64,000 bases of DNA from Alkalibacillus flavidus (GTDB lineage Bacteria > Bacillota > Bacilli > Bacillales > Alkalibacillaceae), in assembly GCF_040545925.1 (NCBI RefSeq), contig NZ_JBEPMX010000004.1:1-64000 (forward strand). The letters are read 5' to 3'. Below, one piece after another: positions 7,638 to 15,175 of this stretch. The notes under the pieces are model-generated. The model searched no databases, was not told where the DNA came from, and was given only the letters and a program-made list of their open reading frames with translations. The stretch's first letter is position 1. Each line of letters begins with the position of its first letter. Both the position numbers and the translations under genes were made by a program.

Positions 7638-8255
7638 CTACTTGCATAATAAACACTGTACTGATTATGAGTTCTCCTATTATTTCATCTTTAAATAAAC
7701 CTATATGACAACCTAAAAACTTTTAATAATATAACTACCACTACAGACTAATAAAAAATTTATTTTGACTCACACGTGTATAAAAATAAATACTTACCTT
7801 GTTAGCTATTTATAATAGTTATTTCTATGATTGGTTAGTATTAAGATTAATTTCTAACTGTGAAGGTTATTATGTTTTTAATTTGTAGTTTATAGGTCAC
7901 ATAAAAATCACATATTGAAAATAACTACAGGAAAATAAGGTAATGTATCAAAAGCGAAAATCCAATTAAAACAAAGACTAAAGCATTTAAAGTAACCATC
8001 GGAAAATAACTTACATTACATAATGAGAAGCTTCTCTGGTTCTTTTTTTAAATGCAATAGTATATGCTTTTAGTTGTAAAAATCTGTACTATATATTGCA
8101 TGACAGAACTGAGAAAGAACTGAGATGGTTCTGTAAGTATATTCAGTGAATCATGACCTTCTCAGTTCACTTCCTCGTTCTCCTCTCCTTTTCTTTCAGT
8201 TTCTAAGAATCGACACGTTATTACTAGAAATATTTTTCTAACTAAGGAGATTAAC
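7638..8255. other. Gene-free AT-rich region with short direct and inverted repeats
   Basis: No credible reading frame is present. GAACTGAG occurs at 8106 and again at 8118. GAACTGAGAA (8106-8115) is exactly inverted as TTCTCAGTTC at 8159-8168, giving a possible stem with a 43-base loop or a pair of binding sites. The region separates the divergently read restriction operon and the gene at 8256, so it must hold both promoters. AAGGAG directly precedes the ATG at 8256. Confidence 0.55.
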
Positions 8256-8675
8256 ATGTCGATTTTCTTAACTGTCAGTCTGACTGGTAACCCAGAAAAA
8301 CTAAGAAAGATTCAATCACTTGTAGAACATGATAAGTATCAATTGTCATTTCAACACTTAAAGGAAAAATTTCAAAAATATAAACACTGGGGAACACCTT
8401 TACATACCCCATCAGAAATTTATGATGTTTACTTTGGGTCCGACTGTCAATTAATCTATGAAATCAAAGTCACAAGTTCAGTTCCTGCTCCGTTCTTTCA
8501 CGAATTAAGCATGATGTATCCTGGAATTGATATTAACCTTGATTATGTGATTCCAAGTCAATACATTCACGGCCATTATCATTTTAAATTTGGTCATTTA
8601 TTATCTCATCAATCTATGTGTGAATCGAACCTGGAACAGCATCACGAGCAGTTGTTTAGAAAGAAGAAGGATTAG
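8256..8675 (+). CDS. Hypothetical protein, mixed alpha/beta
   Basis: I do not recognise this 139-residue protein with confidence. It starts with a beta-like strand (SIFLTVSLTG), a helix (NPEKLRKIQSLVEH), a tyrosine/aromatic-rich middle (WGTPLHTPSEIYDVYFG) and a further strand (LIYEIKVTSSVPAPFFHELSMMYPG). The aspartates and histidines in DINLDYVI and HGHYHFKFGHLL give a His-rich C-terminus. The strand-helix-strand order and the PAPFFHELSMMYPGI segment recall small ferredoxin-like proteins of phages and plasmids, but this is only an impression. A strong ribosome-binding site (AAGGAG) precedes the ATG. It stands alone, divergent from the restriction operon. Confidence 0.6.
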   Translation: MSIFLTVSLTGNPEKLRKIQSLVEHDKYQLSFQHLKEKFQKYKHWGTPLHTPSEIYDVYFGSDCQLIYEIKVTSSVPAPFFHELSMMYPGIDINLDYVIPSQYIHGHYHFKFGHLLSHQSMCESNLEQHHEQLFRKKKD

Positions 8676-8706
8676 AACTAGGAAGGAAACTGGGATGAAA
8701 TGAAAC

Positions 8707-8843
8707 GTGTCACTTGATGTATGATGGTGTCACTCGTCATATGACAATGTATATAAGCTGTCTTCTATCATAAGACATCATCCATCGTATGTCATGTGAT
8801 AGGTGATGTAAGGTGTCATATAATATCATACGCTAGGTGTCAC
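8707..8843. repeat. Cluster of GTGTCA/GTCAT motifs (possible protein-binding sites)
   Basis: Within 137 bases GTGTCA occurs at 8707, 8727, 8813 and 8837, in pairs 20 and 24 bases apart. The exact palindrome GTCATATGAC lies at 8736-8745 and GTCATGTGAT at 8791. There is no reading frame. The arrangement resembles multiple operator half-sites or iteron-like boxes. The cluster fills the gap between two convergent genes (ends at 8675 and 8978), so it is unlikely to be an ordinary promoter region. Confidence 0.5.
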
Positions 8844-8977
8844 ACATTGAAGGAAACTTACGAATGGTCATACTCAGTAAACATTAACTACTGAAAGCTT
8901 ATATTCTGATATGCAGCACCTATATTAAATAAGAAGGATGGAATCAATTTATCATTCCACCCTTCTTTTCGGTATAA

Positions 8978-10468
8978 TTAGGTTTTTTGTTTACAGTTAG
9001 GGCATTGACTTGAACTCCTACTATCGAGCGCTTTCTGCCACTCATAGCCACATTGGTGGCATAACCACCAAAATTTATAACGCGCACTTCTTCCGACTTC
9101 TAATGCACTTATATCATTCTTCGTTGGATGCCACTGGCTCGCAATATCTGGCGCTTTACTTGCAAGACTTTCCGTTGGGTCACGAAGTGTTCTTGGTTTA
9201 CTTCGGCCATATAGCTCATAACAAACTTTACAGCCTTTGTTACCTGTTGTTCGTGAATATACAGGGGCTTTCCATTCATGTCCTTTTTGGCATATCCACC
9301 ACACGTATTTCTTTGACCCTTTTGTTACATCATCTGGTGTTAAATCCCCGTTTTTACTGGGATTCCACTCCTTAACTATATCAGGAAAAAGGGTGGTCAA
9401 ACTATTCGTTTTGTTAGTTCTTTTACCCGCACAATACGGACAGTTCTCTCCAGCCATTCGTTCATTTGAAGCTTTATCATAAGACGATTGGCAATCAGGA
9501 CAAATCCACCAAAAGCGTTGGTTCGAGTGAGCAGCTACGTTGTTTGGGCTTAATTCATTTTTATCATAATCCCACTCACTTGCTAAATTAGGATTAACCA
9601 CAGTTAGTGTCTTATCAGATGTTGCTCGAATCCCAGCACAATAAGGACAACCATGGCCTTTATGCCGTACATTAATTTGTGTTGGCCAACTATGATTCTC
9701 AGCACACCGCCACCAAACTTTATAGTTGGAACTGGGCTTAAAGTGTTCGGGATTAAAAGGATAGTTTCTTGTGACATCCCAGGTTTCTGAAACTTTAGGA
9801 TTCACATCTAATAAGTTCCCTGGCATAGTTACCGATGGAACTTGCCTGAGTATCTCTAATTGGTCACGGTCTACATCAATACTTAAGTCTTGAATGGCTT
9901 TATGAAGCGTTAAGTCTTGTAATATTTCTTTAAACAAATCCCGAATTGTTTGTTTTTGAAATTTAGAATTAGGTCCTAATTCTAAGACAATATTTTTGGC
10001 ACCCACAATCTCAGATAATCCTTTTTCTCTTAAACGAACAACCTCATAACCTTGGTTCTTTAATTGTTCTGTTTTAAGACCATCGTTTGATTCACGGCCT
10101 TCATGACGATAGAAACTGTCATATTCAATAACCATATTAAAATCTGGAATATATATATCAGCGTCTTTAAAGTTCCCAAAATTCAATTGAATACTTTGTT
10201 GAGTTGATGGAATGATTTCTTTTAAATAATAAGCTAAAGTTAGTTCGTTAAATGATGTGTTCCATCTTCTATGACACTGTTGGCAACCTGTATTATGTAT
10301 AGCCCGATTCTTCGCCTGAGTGCTCCATTGATGACCACAAACATGACAAGTCCAATAAATGATTTTATCTGACCCCGTCGTAACGTCCTCTGGTTTATAT
10401 TTTGTTTTGTCATAATCCCAATCTTTTAAAAGTTCGGGGATTTGAGTAGCAATAGAATTCTTTAACAT
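8978..10468 (-). CDS. Five-zinc-ribbon protein with embedded PD-(D/E)XK/Vsr-like nuclease domain
   Basis: A 496-residue protein. The N-terminal zinc ribbon has Cys41, Cys44, Cys62 and Cys65. A nuclease-like domain follows at about residues 72-160: Glu75, DADIYIPDF, VIEYD (Glu115, Asp117), His122, Lys132 and YEVVRLRE, the layout of very-short-patch-repair-like and related nucleases. Four more ribbons follow, each opening with a W-(D/N/H)-x-(T/S)-(K/R)-N type strand and a WW.C segment, then Cys pairs such as CPYCAG. Such proteins are known from phages and mobile elements with no settled role; DNA binding and cutting is a reasonable inference. It is a single gene with no partner in its direction except the gene at 10538 upstream. 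Confidence 0.8.
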   Translation of the reverse strand: MLKNSIATQIPELLKDWDYDKTKYKPEDVTTGSDKIIYWTCHVCGHQWSTQAKNRAIHNTGCQQCHRRWNTSFNELTLAYYLKEIIPSTQQSIQLNFGNFKDADIYIPDFNMVIEYDSFYRHEGRESNDGLKTEQLKNQGYEVVRLREKGLSEIVGAKNIVLELGPNSKFQKQTIRDLFKEILQDLTLHKAIQDLSIDVDRDQLEILRQVPSVTMPGNLLDVNPKVSETWDVTRNYPFNPEHFKPSSNYKVWWRCAENHSWPTQINVRHKGHGCPYCAGIRATSDKTLTVVNPNLASEWDYDKNELSPNNVAAHSNQRFWWICPDCQSSYDKASNERMAGENCPYCAGKRTNKTNSLTTLFPDIVKEWNPSKNGDLTPDDVTKGSKKYVWWICQKGHEWKAPVYSRTTGNKGCKVCYELYGRSKPRTLRDPTESLASKAPDIASQWHPTKNDISALEVGRSARYKFWWLCHQCGYEWQKALDSRSSSQCPNCKQKT

Positions 10469-10537
10469 GTGTTCCTCCCCTTCTCTTGCTTTACGTTCAT
10501 AATAGGTTGCTTAAATTATCAACTTACCAATTTATCA

Positions 10538-11260
10538 TTAGTTTTTAATCTTGCTGACCATTCTTTCTACAATGTGGAAAGGCGACTCTCGGTGAAATAC
10601 CTTCTTTTCTGGTGTTAATGTGTTTAAATGTCCTGGGTGGTAGGTTTTAATTGAAGCATTAGGCAATGAAGGGTGGGAACAATGAGCAATCTTCTTCATT
10701 TCAAAGTCTTCAATTGAGTTTAACGTTAAGCCTGGTAATTGATTTTTCAATGCTGCATCATATCCTGGTCCTGTCAAAAATATAACAATATCTGGTTTTA
10801 GAATATTCAACTCGTCTTCAAATACATTGAAATGCTTTTGTGTGATTTCTTGTATCTTGGCATTTGGCTTACCCTTTTCTCCATTTCGACCAAGTTTATG
10901 AATATTGTTCCAAATGGTTGAAACAGTCAAATTTGGATAAGCTTTTTCGATGTGATGCCTAAATCCTCTCATATAACGCCAAAAAGTAGTCTTTTTAGCT
11001 TTATTAGATTCCTTCATGAATGTTTCATAGAAATCTTGTAAGCCTTCTACGTTATAATAACCAAACGGTCCTTCCCAATCATTAGTTTCTTTTCCTACAA
11101 CCATAAGTTTAATATCTGAATCATGATAGCCGATTTCATCCATTACTTTTAATAACAATGGATGGGTCGGTCTATCTATATCTTCTAACTCTTGGATAGA
11201 TAAAGTTAATGATTCCCAGCGTTTAACATAAGCGTTATGTAGTAATTGATTGTAGTTCAT
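10538..11260 (-). CDS. Possible uracil-DNA-glycosylase-fold protein
   Basis: A 240-residue protein. The segment LMVVGKETNDWEG (about residues 52-64) resembles the first motif of the uracil-DNA glycosylase superfamily, DIVIFLTGPGYD a central strand, and TYHPGHLN (about 206-213) the HPS/HPG-type second motif. The catalytic acid cannot be named with confidence. It lies upstream of the zinc-ribbon nuclease in the same direction, 69 bases apart, so the two may be co-transcribed. A base-excision-like enzyme beside a Vsr-like nuclease would make biochemical sense for repair of, or attack on, modified DNA, but this is inference from weak motifs. Confidence 0.5.
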   Translation of the reverse strand: MNYNQLLHNAYVKRWESLTLSIQELEDIDRPTHPLLLKVMDEIGYHDSDIKLMVVGKETNDWEGPFGYYNVEGLQDFYETFMKESNKAKKTTFWRYMRGFRHHIEKAYPNLTVSTIWNNIHKLGRNGEKGKPNAKIQEITQKHFNVFEDELNILKPDIVIFLTGPGYDAALKNQLPGLTLNSIEDFEMKKIAHCSHPSLPNASIKTYHPGHLNTLTPEKKVFHRESPFHIVERMVSKIKN

Positions 11261-11714
11261 ATCATCTTTATCTCCTTATTACCTCGTTTACTAAGAGATT
11301 TATTTCGACAAAAAATGTTTTTTCTCCTTCCTTGTTTCTTCAACAAGCAAACACCATAGGTTTAAGTACTTCTATTAAACTCACTCCAACCCTTTTTGGC
11401 GTGAAGCGGATGCAACATCGCCCGTTATCAAATGTCCGTTTCGAATTGATTAATATCCCTGTTTCAATTCAGAGAATTATAATCTTAACCTATTAGTGAA
11501 ATTAATGCACTTCCCCGCAAATACGAACAATTTTCTTCAGTCATACATTCAAATAGGAACAAGAAGATTATATGTTACTCAAAATTTTTTATAAAAAAAT
11601 GGCGTTTTCAATCCACAATTTTTTAAATTTGTTACGATTAATATAGAGATGAAAATAAAAACATTCTCAAACGTAATTCATTTCTTACTCGAAAAAAACT
11701 AGGAGGAATTTATC
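11261..11714. other. Gene-free AT-rich intergenic region
   Basis: About 450 bases separating divergent genes. I see no reading frame, tRNA or strong hairpin. It must hold the promoters of the genes at 11260 (leftward) and 11715 (rightward). Confidence 0.6.
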
Positions 11715-11987
11715 ATGAACAACGAATTTAAGCTATGTAATTATTGTGACGGAATTTGGATTCAAAAAAACGACAGTCTGTGTAGAGAATGCTTCGAAGA
11801 AATTATGGAAGAAGAATATTTGGAACAACTTCTTTTAGAAGTAAATGAATTAGATATGGCAGAATTAGCAATGGAAGAACGACATAAAAAAACTGTTAAT
11901 ATTTTCGAACATCATTATTTGACAGATAATTTAACTGATACAGAAATTGATGACTTATATATAGAAAATACCAATTTGTATGATTAA
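11715..11987 (+). CDS. Small acidic protein with a CxxC...CxxC zinc-knuckle
   Basis: A 90-residue protein with an excellent ribosome-binding site (AGGAGG). The first 30 residues hold CNYC and CREC, four cysteines spaced like a small zinc ribbon. The rest is glutamate- and aspartate-rich and probably helical (EEIMEEEYLEQLLLEVNELD). I do not recognise the family. Small zinc-ribbon proteins with acidic tails are common in phages and mobile elements as regulators or inhibitors; nothing here decides between these. Confidence 0.68.
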   Translation: MNNEFKLCNYCDGIWIQKNDSLCRECFEEIMEEEYLEQLLLEVNELDMAELAMEERHKKTVNIFEHHYLTDNLTDTEIDDLYIENTNLYD

Positions 11988-12177
11988 TTTATATTAATAG
12001 TATTTCATTAAATTTATGGGGACTTTGAACAAATGAAGAGCATTAAGATTAAGCATTACATTACATAATAACTTAACAAAATAACATGCGATAATTACTG
12101 ACATGAAAGGGTTCTGAATAAAAAAATAAAATTTCTATTAAATTTATTGCCTTTTTTCCCCTAAAAAATTTAATTAG

Positions 12178-12206
12178 TTGATACGATAAATGTATACAAA
12201 ATAAAT
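12178..12206 (+). promoter_or_regulatory. Candidate promoter of the gene at 12228
   Basis: TTGATA at 12178-12183, 17 bases, then ATAAAT at 12201-12206. The ribosome-binding site AAAGGTGG follows 8 bases later, leaving a very short leader. Confidence 0.4.
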
Positions 12207-12227
12207 CACATAAAAGGTGGAATTAAA

Positions 12228-12875
12228 ATGGTAACCTATAAAATGAAGTGGAAAGAAAGATATAAAGACTCTGGGTTTGTGAAAGAGCTTACTGATTATA
12301 ATACTGAAAGTGGAAAAGGTGTCTATTCAAGTTATATGGAACCTAGCGAGGGGCAAAAAAAAGCAGGAAGTAAGGGAGAAGCAACCTTTAAACTAGAAAG
12401 AGAAAAATGGTATGTTATTCAAGATACTGATGAGGAAAAAATTAAATATTATTACATAACAAGCAATGATAAACCAAAATCAGTAACATTTCCAGATGCC
12501 AAGAAGCATTTTATAAATAAAAATAAACGCCAGACTCAGAAAGAACAAACTGATAATGTTTTGAGCATGACGAATGATAATTCGAGCTATAAGAAAAATG
12601 AAATAGATTCTGATATTGAATTTATGATTGACCAGTTCCAATTTATTCTTGAGAATCGTAATACTGACCAAAATTTTATCAGAGGAGTATTGTATACTAT
12701 TCAACACTTTGCTGATACTAAAAACATGCAAAATGAATTTGAAACAATTAAAAACTTATTTGAAGAAGAAAAAAGCGCTAATGACATTAAGGCATATTTC
12801 TCTAATGAGGAGTCAAACTCAAATAAGTGGCTGTTTGATTCATTATTAGAATCATTAAATTCAAAAACTGGTTAA
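12228..12875 (+). CDS. Hypothetical protein, lysine-rich N-terminus and acidic helical C-terminus
   Basis: This 215-residue protein is not recognised. The N-terminal 90 residues are strand-rich and lysine/tyrosine-rich (KMKWKERYKDSGF, EKWYVIQDTDEEKIKYYYI). A low-complexity linker follows (KNKRQTQKEQTDN), and the C-terminal 100 residues are helical and acidic, ending LLESLNSKTG. No signal peptide or membrane segment. A clear promoter and ribosome-binding site precede it and a strong terminator follows, so it is a single-gene unit beside the integrase. Confidence 0.65.
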   Translation: MVTYKMKWKERYKDSGFVKELTDYNTESGKGVYSSYMEPSEGQKKAGSKGEATFKLEREKWYVIQDTDEEKIKYYYITSNDKPKSVTFPDAKKHFINKNKRQTQKEQTDNVLSMTNDNSSYKKNEIDSDIEFMIDQFQFILENRNTDQNFIRGVLYTIQHFADTKNMQNEFETIKNLFEEEKSANDIKAYFSNEESNSNKWLFDSLLESLNSKTG

Positions 12876-12882
12876 TATTTCG

Positions 12883-12912
12883 AGAGCAGAAAACAATTTT
12901 GTTTTCTGCTCT
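12883..12912. terminator. Bidirectional terminator between the unknown gene and the integrase
   Basis: A perfect 12-bp stem (AGAGCAGAAAAC at 12883-12894 with its complement at 12901-12912), with a 6-base loop. T-rich sequence follows on the right side. It serves the two convergent genes. Confidence 0.75.
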
Positions 12913-12926
12913 TATTTTATTCTATT

Positions 12927-13955
12927 CTACTCTATTCCTTCTTCGATTGATTCCTTTAAATCTGGCCCATAAATTAATACATACCGTTTTAACATATCTA
13001 AAGATGAGTGTCCCATATATTTTTGGACTACAAAAATATTGACTCCAGCAGCAATTTTATTCTTCGCAAACGTGCGACGAAAAGCGTGTGGGCTAGCATT
13101 TACTTCATTTTCTACACCCGTTTTTCTACTATGAAATTTGATTTGTTCTTGTACTGTACGAACATTGATTGGTGAATTATCAACTGTAATAAAGAGAGCA
13201 TGATTATCACAATGACCTCTTATATCATTTATCCATATTCCTAACAACTTTTTCAATCTATTTGTTAAGGGAATCGTTCTTGGCATACCATTTTTTGTTT
13301 CGTTAAACATCACCAATGATTCACTCAAATCGATATCATTCAATTTCAAAGCAACTAATTCGCTGACACGACAACCAGTATCAGCTAATAAAGTCATCAC
13401 ACATGTATCACGAAAGCCGGGAAAGCTATGCATGTCAGGAGCCGATAACAGTTTTCTTAACTGTGTTTTATTGAATGTAGGTCCCACATCATGACGTTGA
13501 CGTAATTTCTTAATGTTATAAGCTGGTGATTGGTTAAAGTATTGTCTGTCAACTGCCCAATTTAGAAATGATTTTAGAGCAACTAATCTCGAATTGATTG
13601 TACTCACTTTATATCCTTTTTCTTGCATGAATCTTAAAGTATCATAAATATGTTTCTCAGTTAAATGACTCATATCCTTCGAGAGGGGTTCAGTGATATT
13701 TAAATCCATTAAATGATATCGAATCTGTTTCAATTCTTTTTTATAATAAATCTTCGTATCTTCTCTTAATCCTTTTAAATCACAGTAATCCATAAAATCA
13801 TCTGCTGCTTCATTAAATGTTACAGATTTCCTCTTCATACCTTCTTTATTAATATCAAACTTTTTGACAGCTTCTAATGCTTTGTCATCCAATTTCATTC
13901 CGTTTTTTCGACGGCTTTTAGATTGAGAGTTTAAGTTACTTGCGTTTTGTCTCAT
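12927..13955 (-). CDS. Tyrosine recombinase (integrase) of the island
   Basis: A 342-residue site-specific recombinase that would integrate and excise the island at the neighbouring tRNA. The N-terminal SAM-like core-binding domain spans about residues 45-150 (FNEAADDFMDYCDLKGL onward). The catalytic domain follows with the first arginine (DTGCRVSELVALKL), the HAFRR box, the GHSS box and the tyrosine in LKRYV near the C-terminus, so all expected catalytic residues are present. It is shorter than many ICE integrases and close to XerC/XerD size. The gene runs away from the tRNA, starting about 155 bases from it. No excisionase gene is recognised nearby. Confidence 0.93.
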   Translation of the reverse strand: MRQNASNLNSQSKSRRKNGMKLDDKALEAVKKFDINKEGMKRKSVTFNEAADDFMDYCDLKGLREDTKIYYKKELKQIRYHLMDLNITEPLSKDMSHLTEKHIYDTLRFMQEKGYKVSTINSRLVALKSFLNWAVDRQYFNQSPAYNIKKLRQRHDVGPTFNKTQLRKLLSAPDMHSFPGFRDTCVMTLLADTGCRVSELVALKLNDIDLSESLVMFNETKNGMPRTIPLTNRLKKLLGIWINDIRGHCDNHALFITVDNSPINVRTVQEQIKFHSRKTGVENEVNASPHAFRRTFAKNKIAAGVNIFVVQKYMGHSSLDMLKRYVLIYGPDLKESIEEGIE

Positions 13956-14110
13956 AAAATTCTCCTTTTACAAGAAATGCAAGCGGAAGCGAGTTGTAGG
14001 TTCGTGTTAGTCTTGCGTGTTATTTTTAAAAAACGGATAGTCTATATTTTCGAGGGGTAATCGAAGGTTCTGATGTTTGATGAACGCTGGCATGGCGAGT
14101 GTTTAATATA

Positions 14111-14182
14111 TGCCCTCGAAGGGAATCGAACCCCTATCGCAAGAACCGGAATCTTGTGTGTTATCCGTTACACCACGAGGGC
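14111..14182 (-). tRNA. tRNA-Arg (anticodon CCG)
   Basis: Read on the minus strand, a 7-bp acceptor stem (GCCCTCG with CGAGGGC), a D-arm, the anticodon stem CAAGA/TCTTG with loop TTCCGGT (anticodon CCG, reading CGG) and the T-arm GGTTCGATTCC are all present. The CCA end is not encoded. The 3' end faces the integrase, so this gene is the likely island integration site. Confidence 0.95.
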
Positions 14183-14316
14183 GAAAAAAGAACTGCACTA
14201 GTCATTATAATTCGTTCTCGTTCCTTTTGCAAGAAGCGACGCTGAATCTTTTGACAACGTTTATTTTGTGTTTAAAATGGGAAGATGAATAATGGTCAAA
14301 AGGTTTAAGTTTTTCG

Positions 14317-14346
14317 TTTGACCTTTCTTGACCAAACAGGTATGAT
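14317..14346 (+). promoter_or_regulatory. clpP promoter overlapped by a CtsR operator
   Basis: A sigma-A promoter is clear: TTGACC at 14318-14323, 17 bases, TATGAT at 14341-14346. On the minus strand, 14333-14317 reads GGTCAAG AAA GGTCAAA, the tandem heptad bound by the stress repressor CtsR. The operator covers the -35, so CtsR would block the polymerase until heat or protein stress inactivates it. Confidence 0.88.
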
Positions 14347-14390
14347 AAAGCTAGAACATAAAATACACCTATTATAAGGAGTGACAAAAT

Positions 14391-14969
14391 ATGAATTTAA
14401 TACCTACAGTCATTGAACAAACGAACCGCGGGGAACGTGCTTATGATATTTACTCGCGTCTACTGAAAGACCGCATCATTATGCTTGGTGGTCCAGTTGA
14501 CGATAACATTGCGAACTCTGTTGTCGCGCAGATGTTATTCTTAGCAGCGGAAGATCCGGACAAAGATATTTCGCTTTACATTAACTCACCAGGTGGCTCA
14601 ATTACAGCTGGTATGGCAATTTATGACACGATGCAATTCATCAAGCCTGACGTTTCAACAATTTGCGTTGGTATGGCAGCATCAATGGGTGCATTCCTAC
14701 TAGCTGCAGGTGCAGATGGTAAACGTTATGGTCTACCAAACAGTGAAGTGATGATTCACCAACCATTAGGTGGTACGCAAGGTCAGGCATCTGACATCCA
14801 AATCCACGCTAAGCGTATCGTTGAAATGCGCGAGAAACTGAACCAAATTTTATCTGAACGTACTGGTCAGCCTTACGAAGTCGTTGAACGCGACACTGAT
14901 CGTGACAACTTCATGTCCGCAAATGAAGCGAAAGAATATGGCTTGATCGACGAAGTGATGGAAAAATAA
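14391..14969 (+). CDS. clpP: ATP-dependent Clp protease proteolytic subunit
   Basis: A serine peptidase that forms the double-heptamer barrel degrading proteins fed by ClpC, ClpE or ClpX in the cytoplasm. The 192-residue length is normal. The catalytic triad is Ser98 (GMAASMGAF), His123 (MIHQPLGG) and Asp172 (DRDNFMSA). Oligomer and binding segments such as INSPGGSITAGMAIYDTM are conserved. A strong ribosome-binding site (AAGGAG) precedes the ATG. It stands alone between a CtsR-controlled promoter and a GC-rich terminator, next to a tRNA-Arg. Confidence 0.99.
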   Translation: MNLIPTVIEQTNRGERAYDIYSRLLKDRIIMLGGPVDDNIANSVVAQMLFLAAEDPDKDISLYINSPGGSITAGMAIYDTMQFIKPDVSTICVGMAASMGAFLLAAGADGKRYGLPNSEVMIHQPLGGTQGQASDIQIHAKRIVEMREKLNQILSERTGQPYEVVERDTDRDNFMSANEAKEYGLIDEVMEK

Positions 14970-14982
14970 ATGGTGATGATGG

Positions 14983-15009
14983 AAACGCCCGCCACGCGCG
15001 GGCGTTTTT
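14983..15009 (+). terminator. clpP terminator
   Basis: Stem AAACGCCCGC with GCGGGCGTTT around a short loop, ending in TTTTTATTTT. A typical intrinsic terminator 14 bases after the clpP stop. Confidence 0.92.
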
Positions 15010-15175
15010 ATTTTGATTTTGTCTAGTCGGCGATATATTTTTGATTTCGGTGATAAACTTGGATTGCGACGATTTATTCCTGAGATCGATAGCGAACAAA
15101 CCGAACAATCATGCGAATTTCATCTTCCACGCTTCCGTGATACGATAGATAGAGTGAGATAAAGGAGTGAACGAT

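Larger units (their letters stand above)
1..14111. mobile_element. Tail of an integrated genomic island ending at tRNA-Arg
   Basis: This stretch is visibly richer in A+T than the sequence to its right. It holds only accessory genes: a transposon ATPase, a toxin, restriction-modification genes, a nuclease and unknown genes. Its right end is a tyrosine recombinase gene directed away from a tRNA-Arg gene whose 3' end faces the island. Tyrosine-recombinase elements commonly integrate at tRNA 3' ends, so the tRNA 3' end is the probable right attachment site. The left end, and a second copy of the tRNA 3' sequence, would lie outside this window. No conjugation, phage structural or replication gene is visible, so the element type is open. 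Confidence 0.7.

Noticed and set aside
1..14110. Prophage
   Set aside because: No phage structural, packaging or lysis gene is visible; only an integrase is shared with phages. A phage-derived satellite to the left of the window cannot be excluded.
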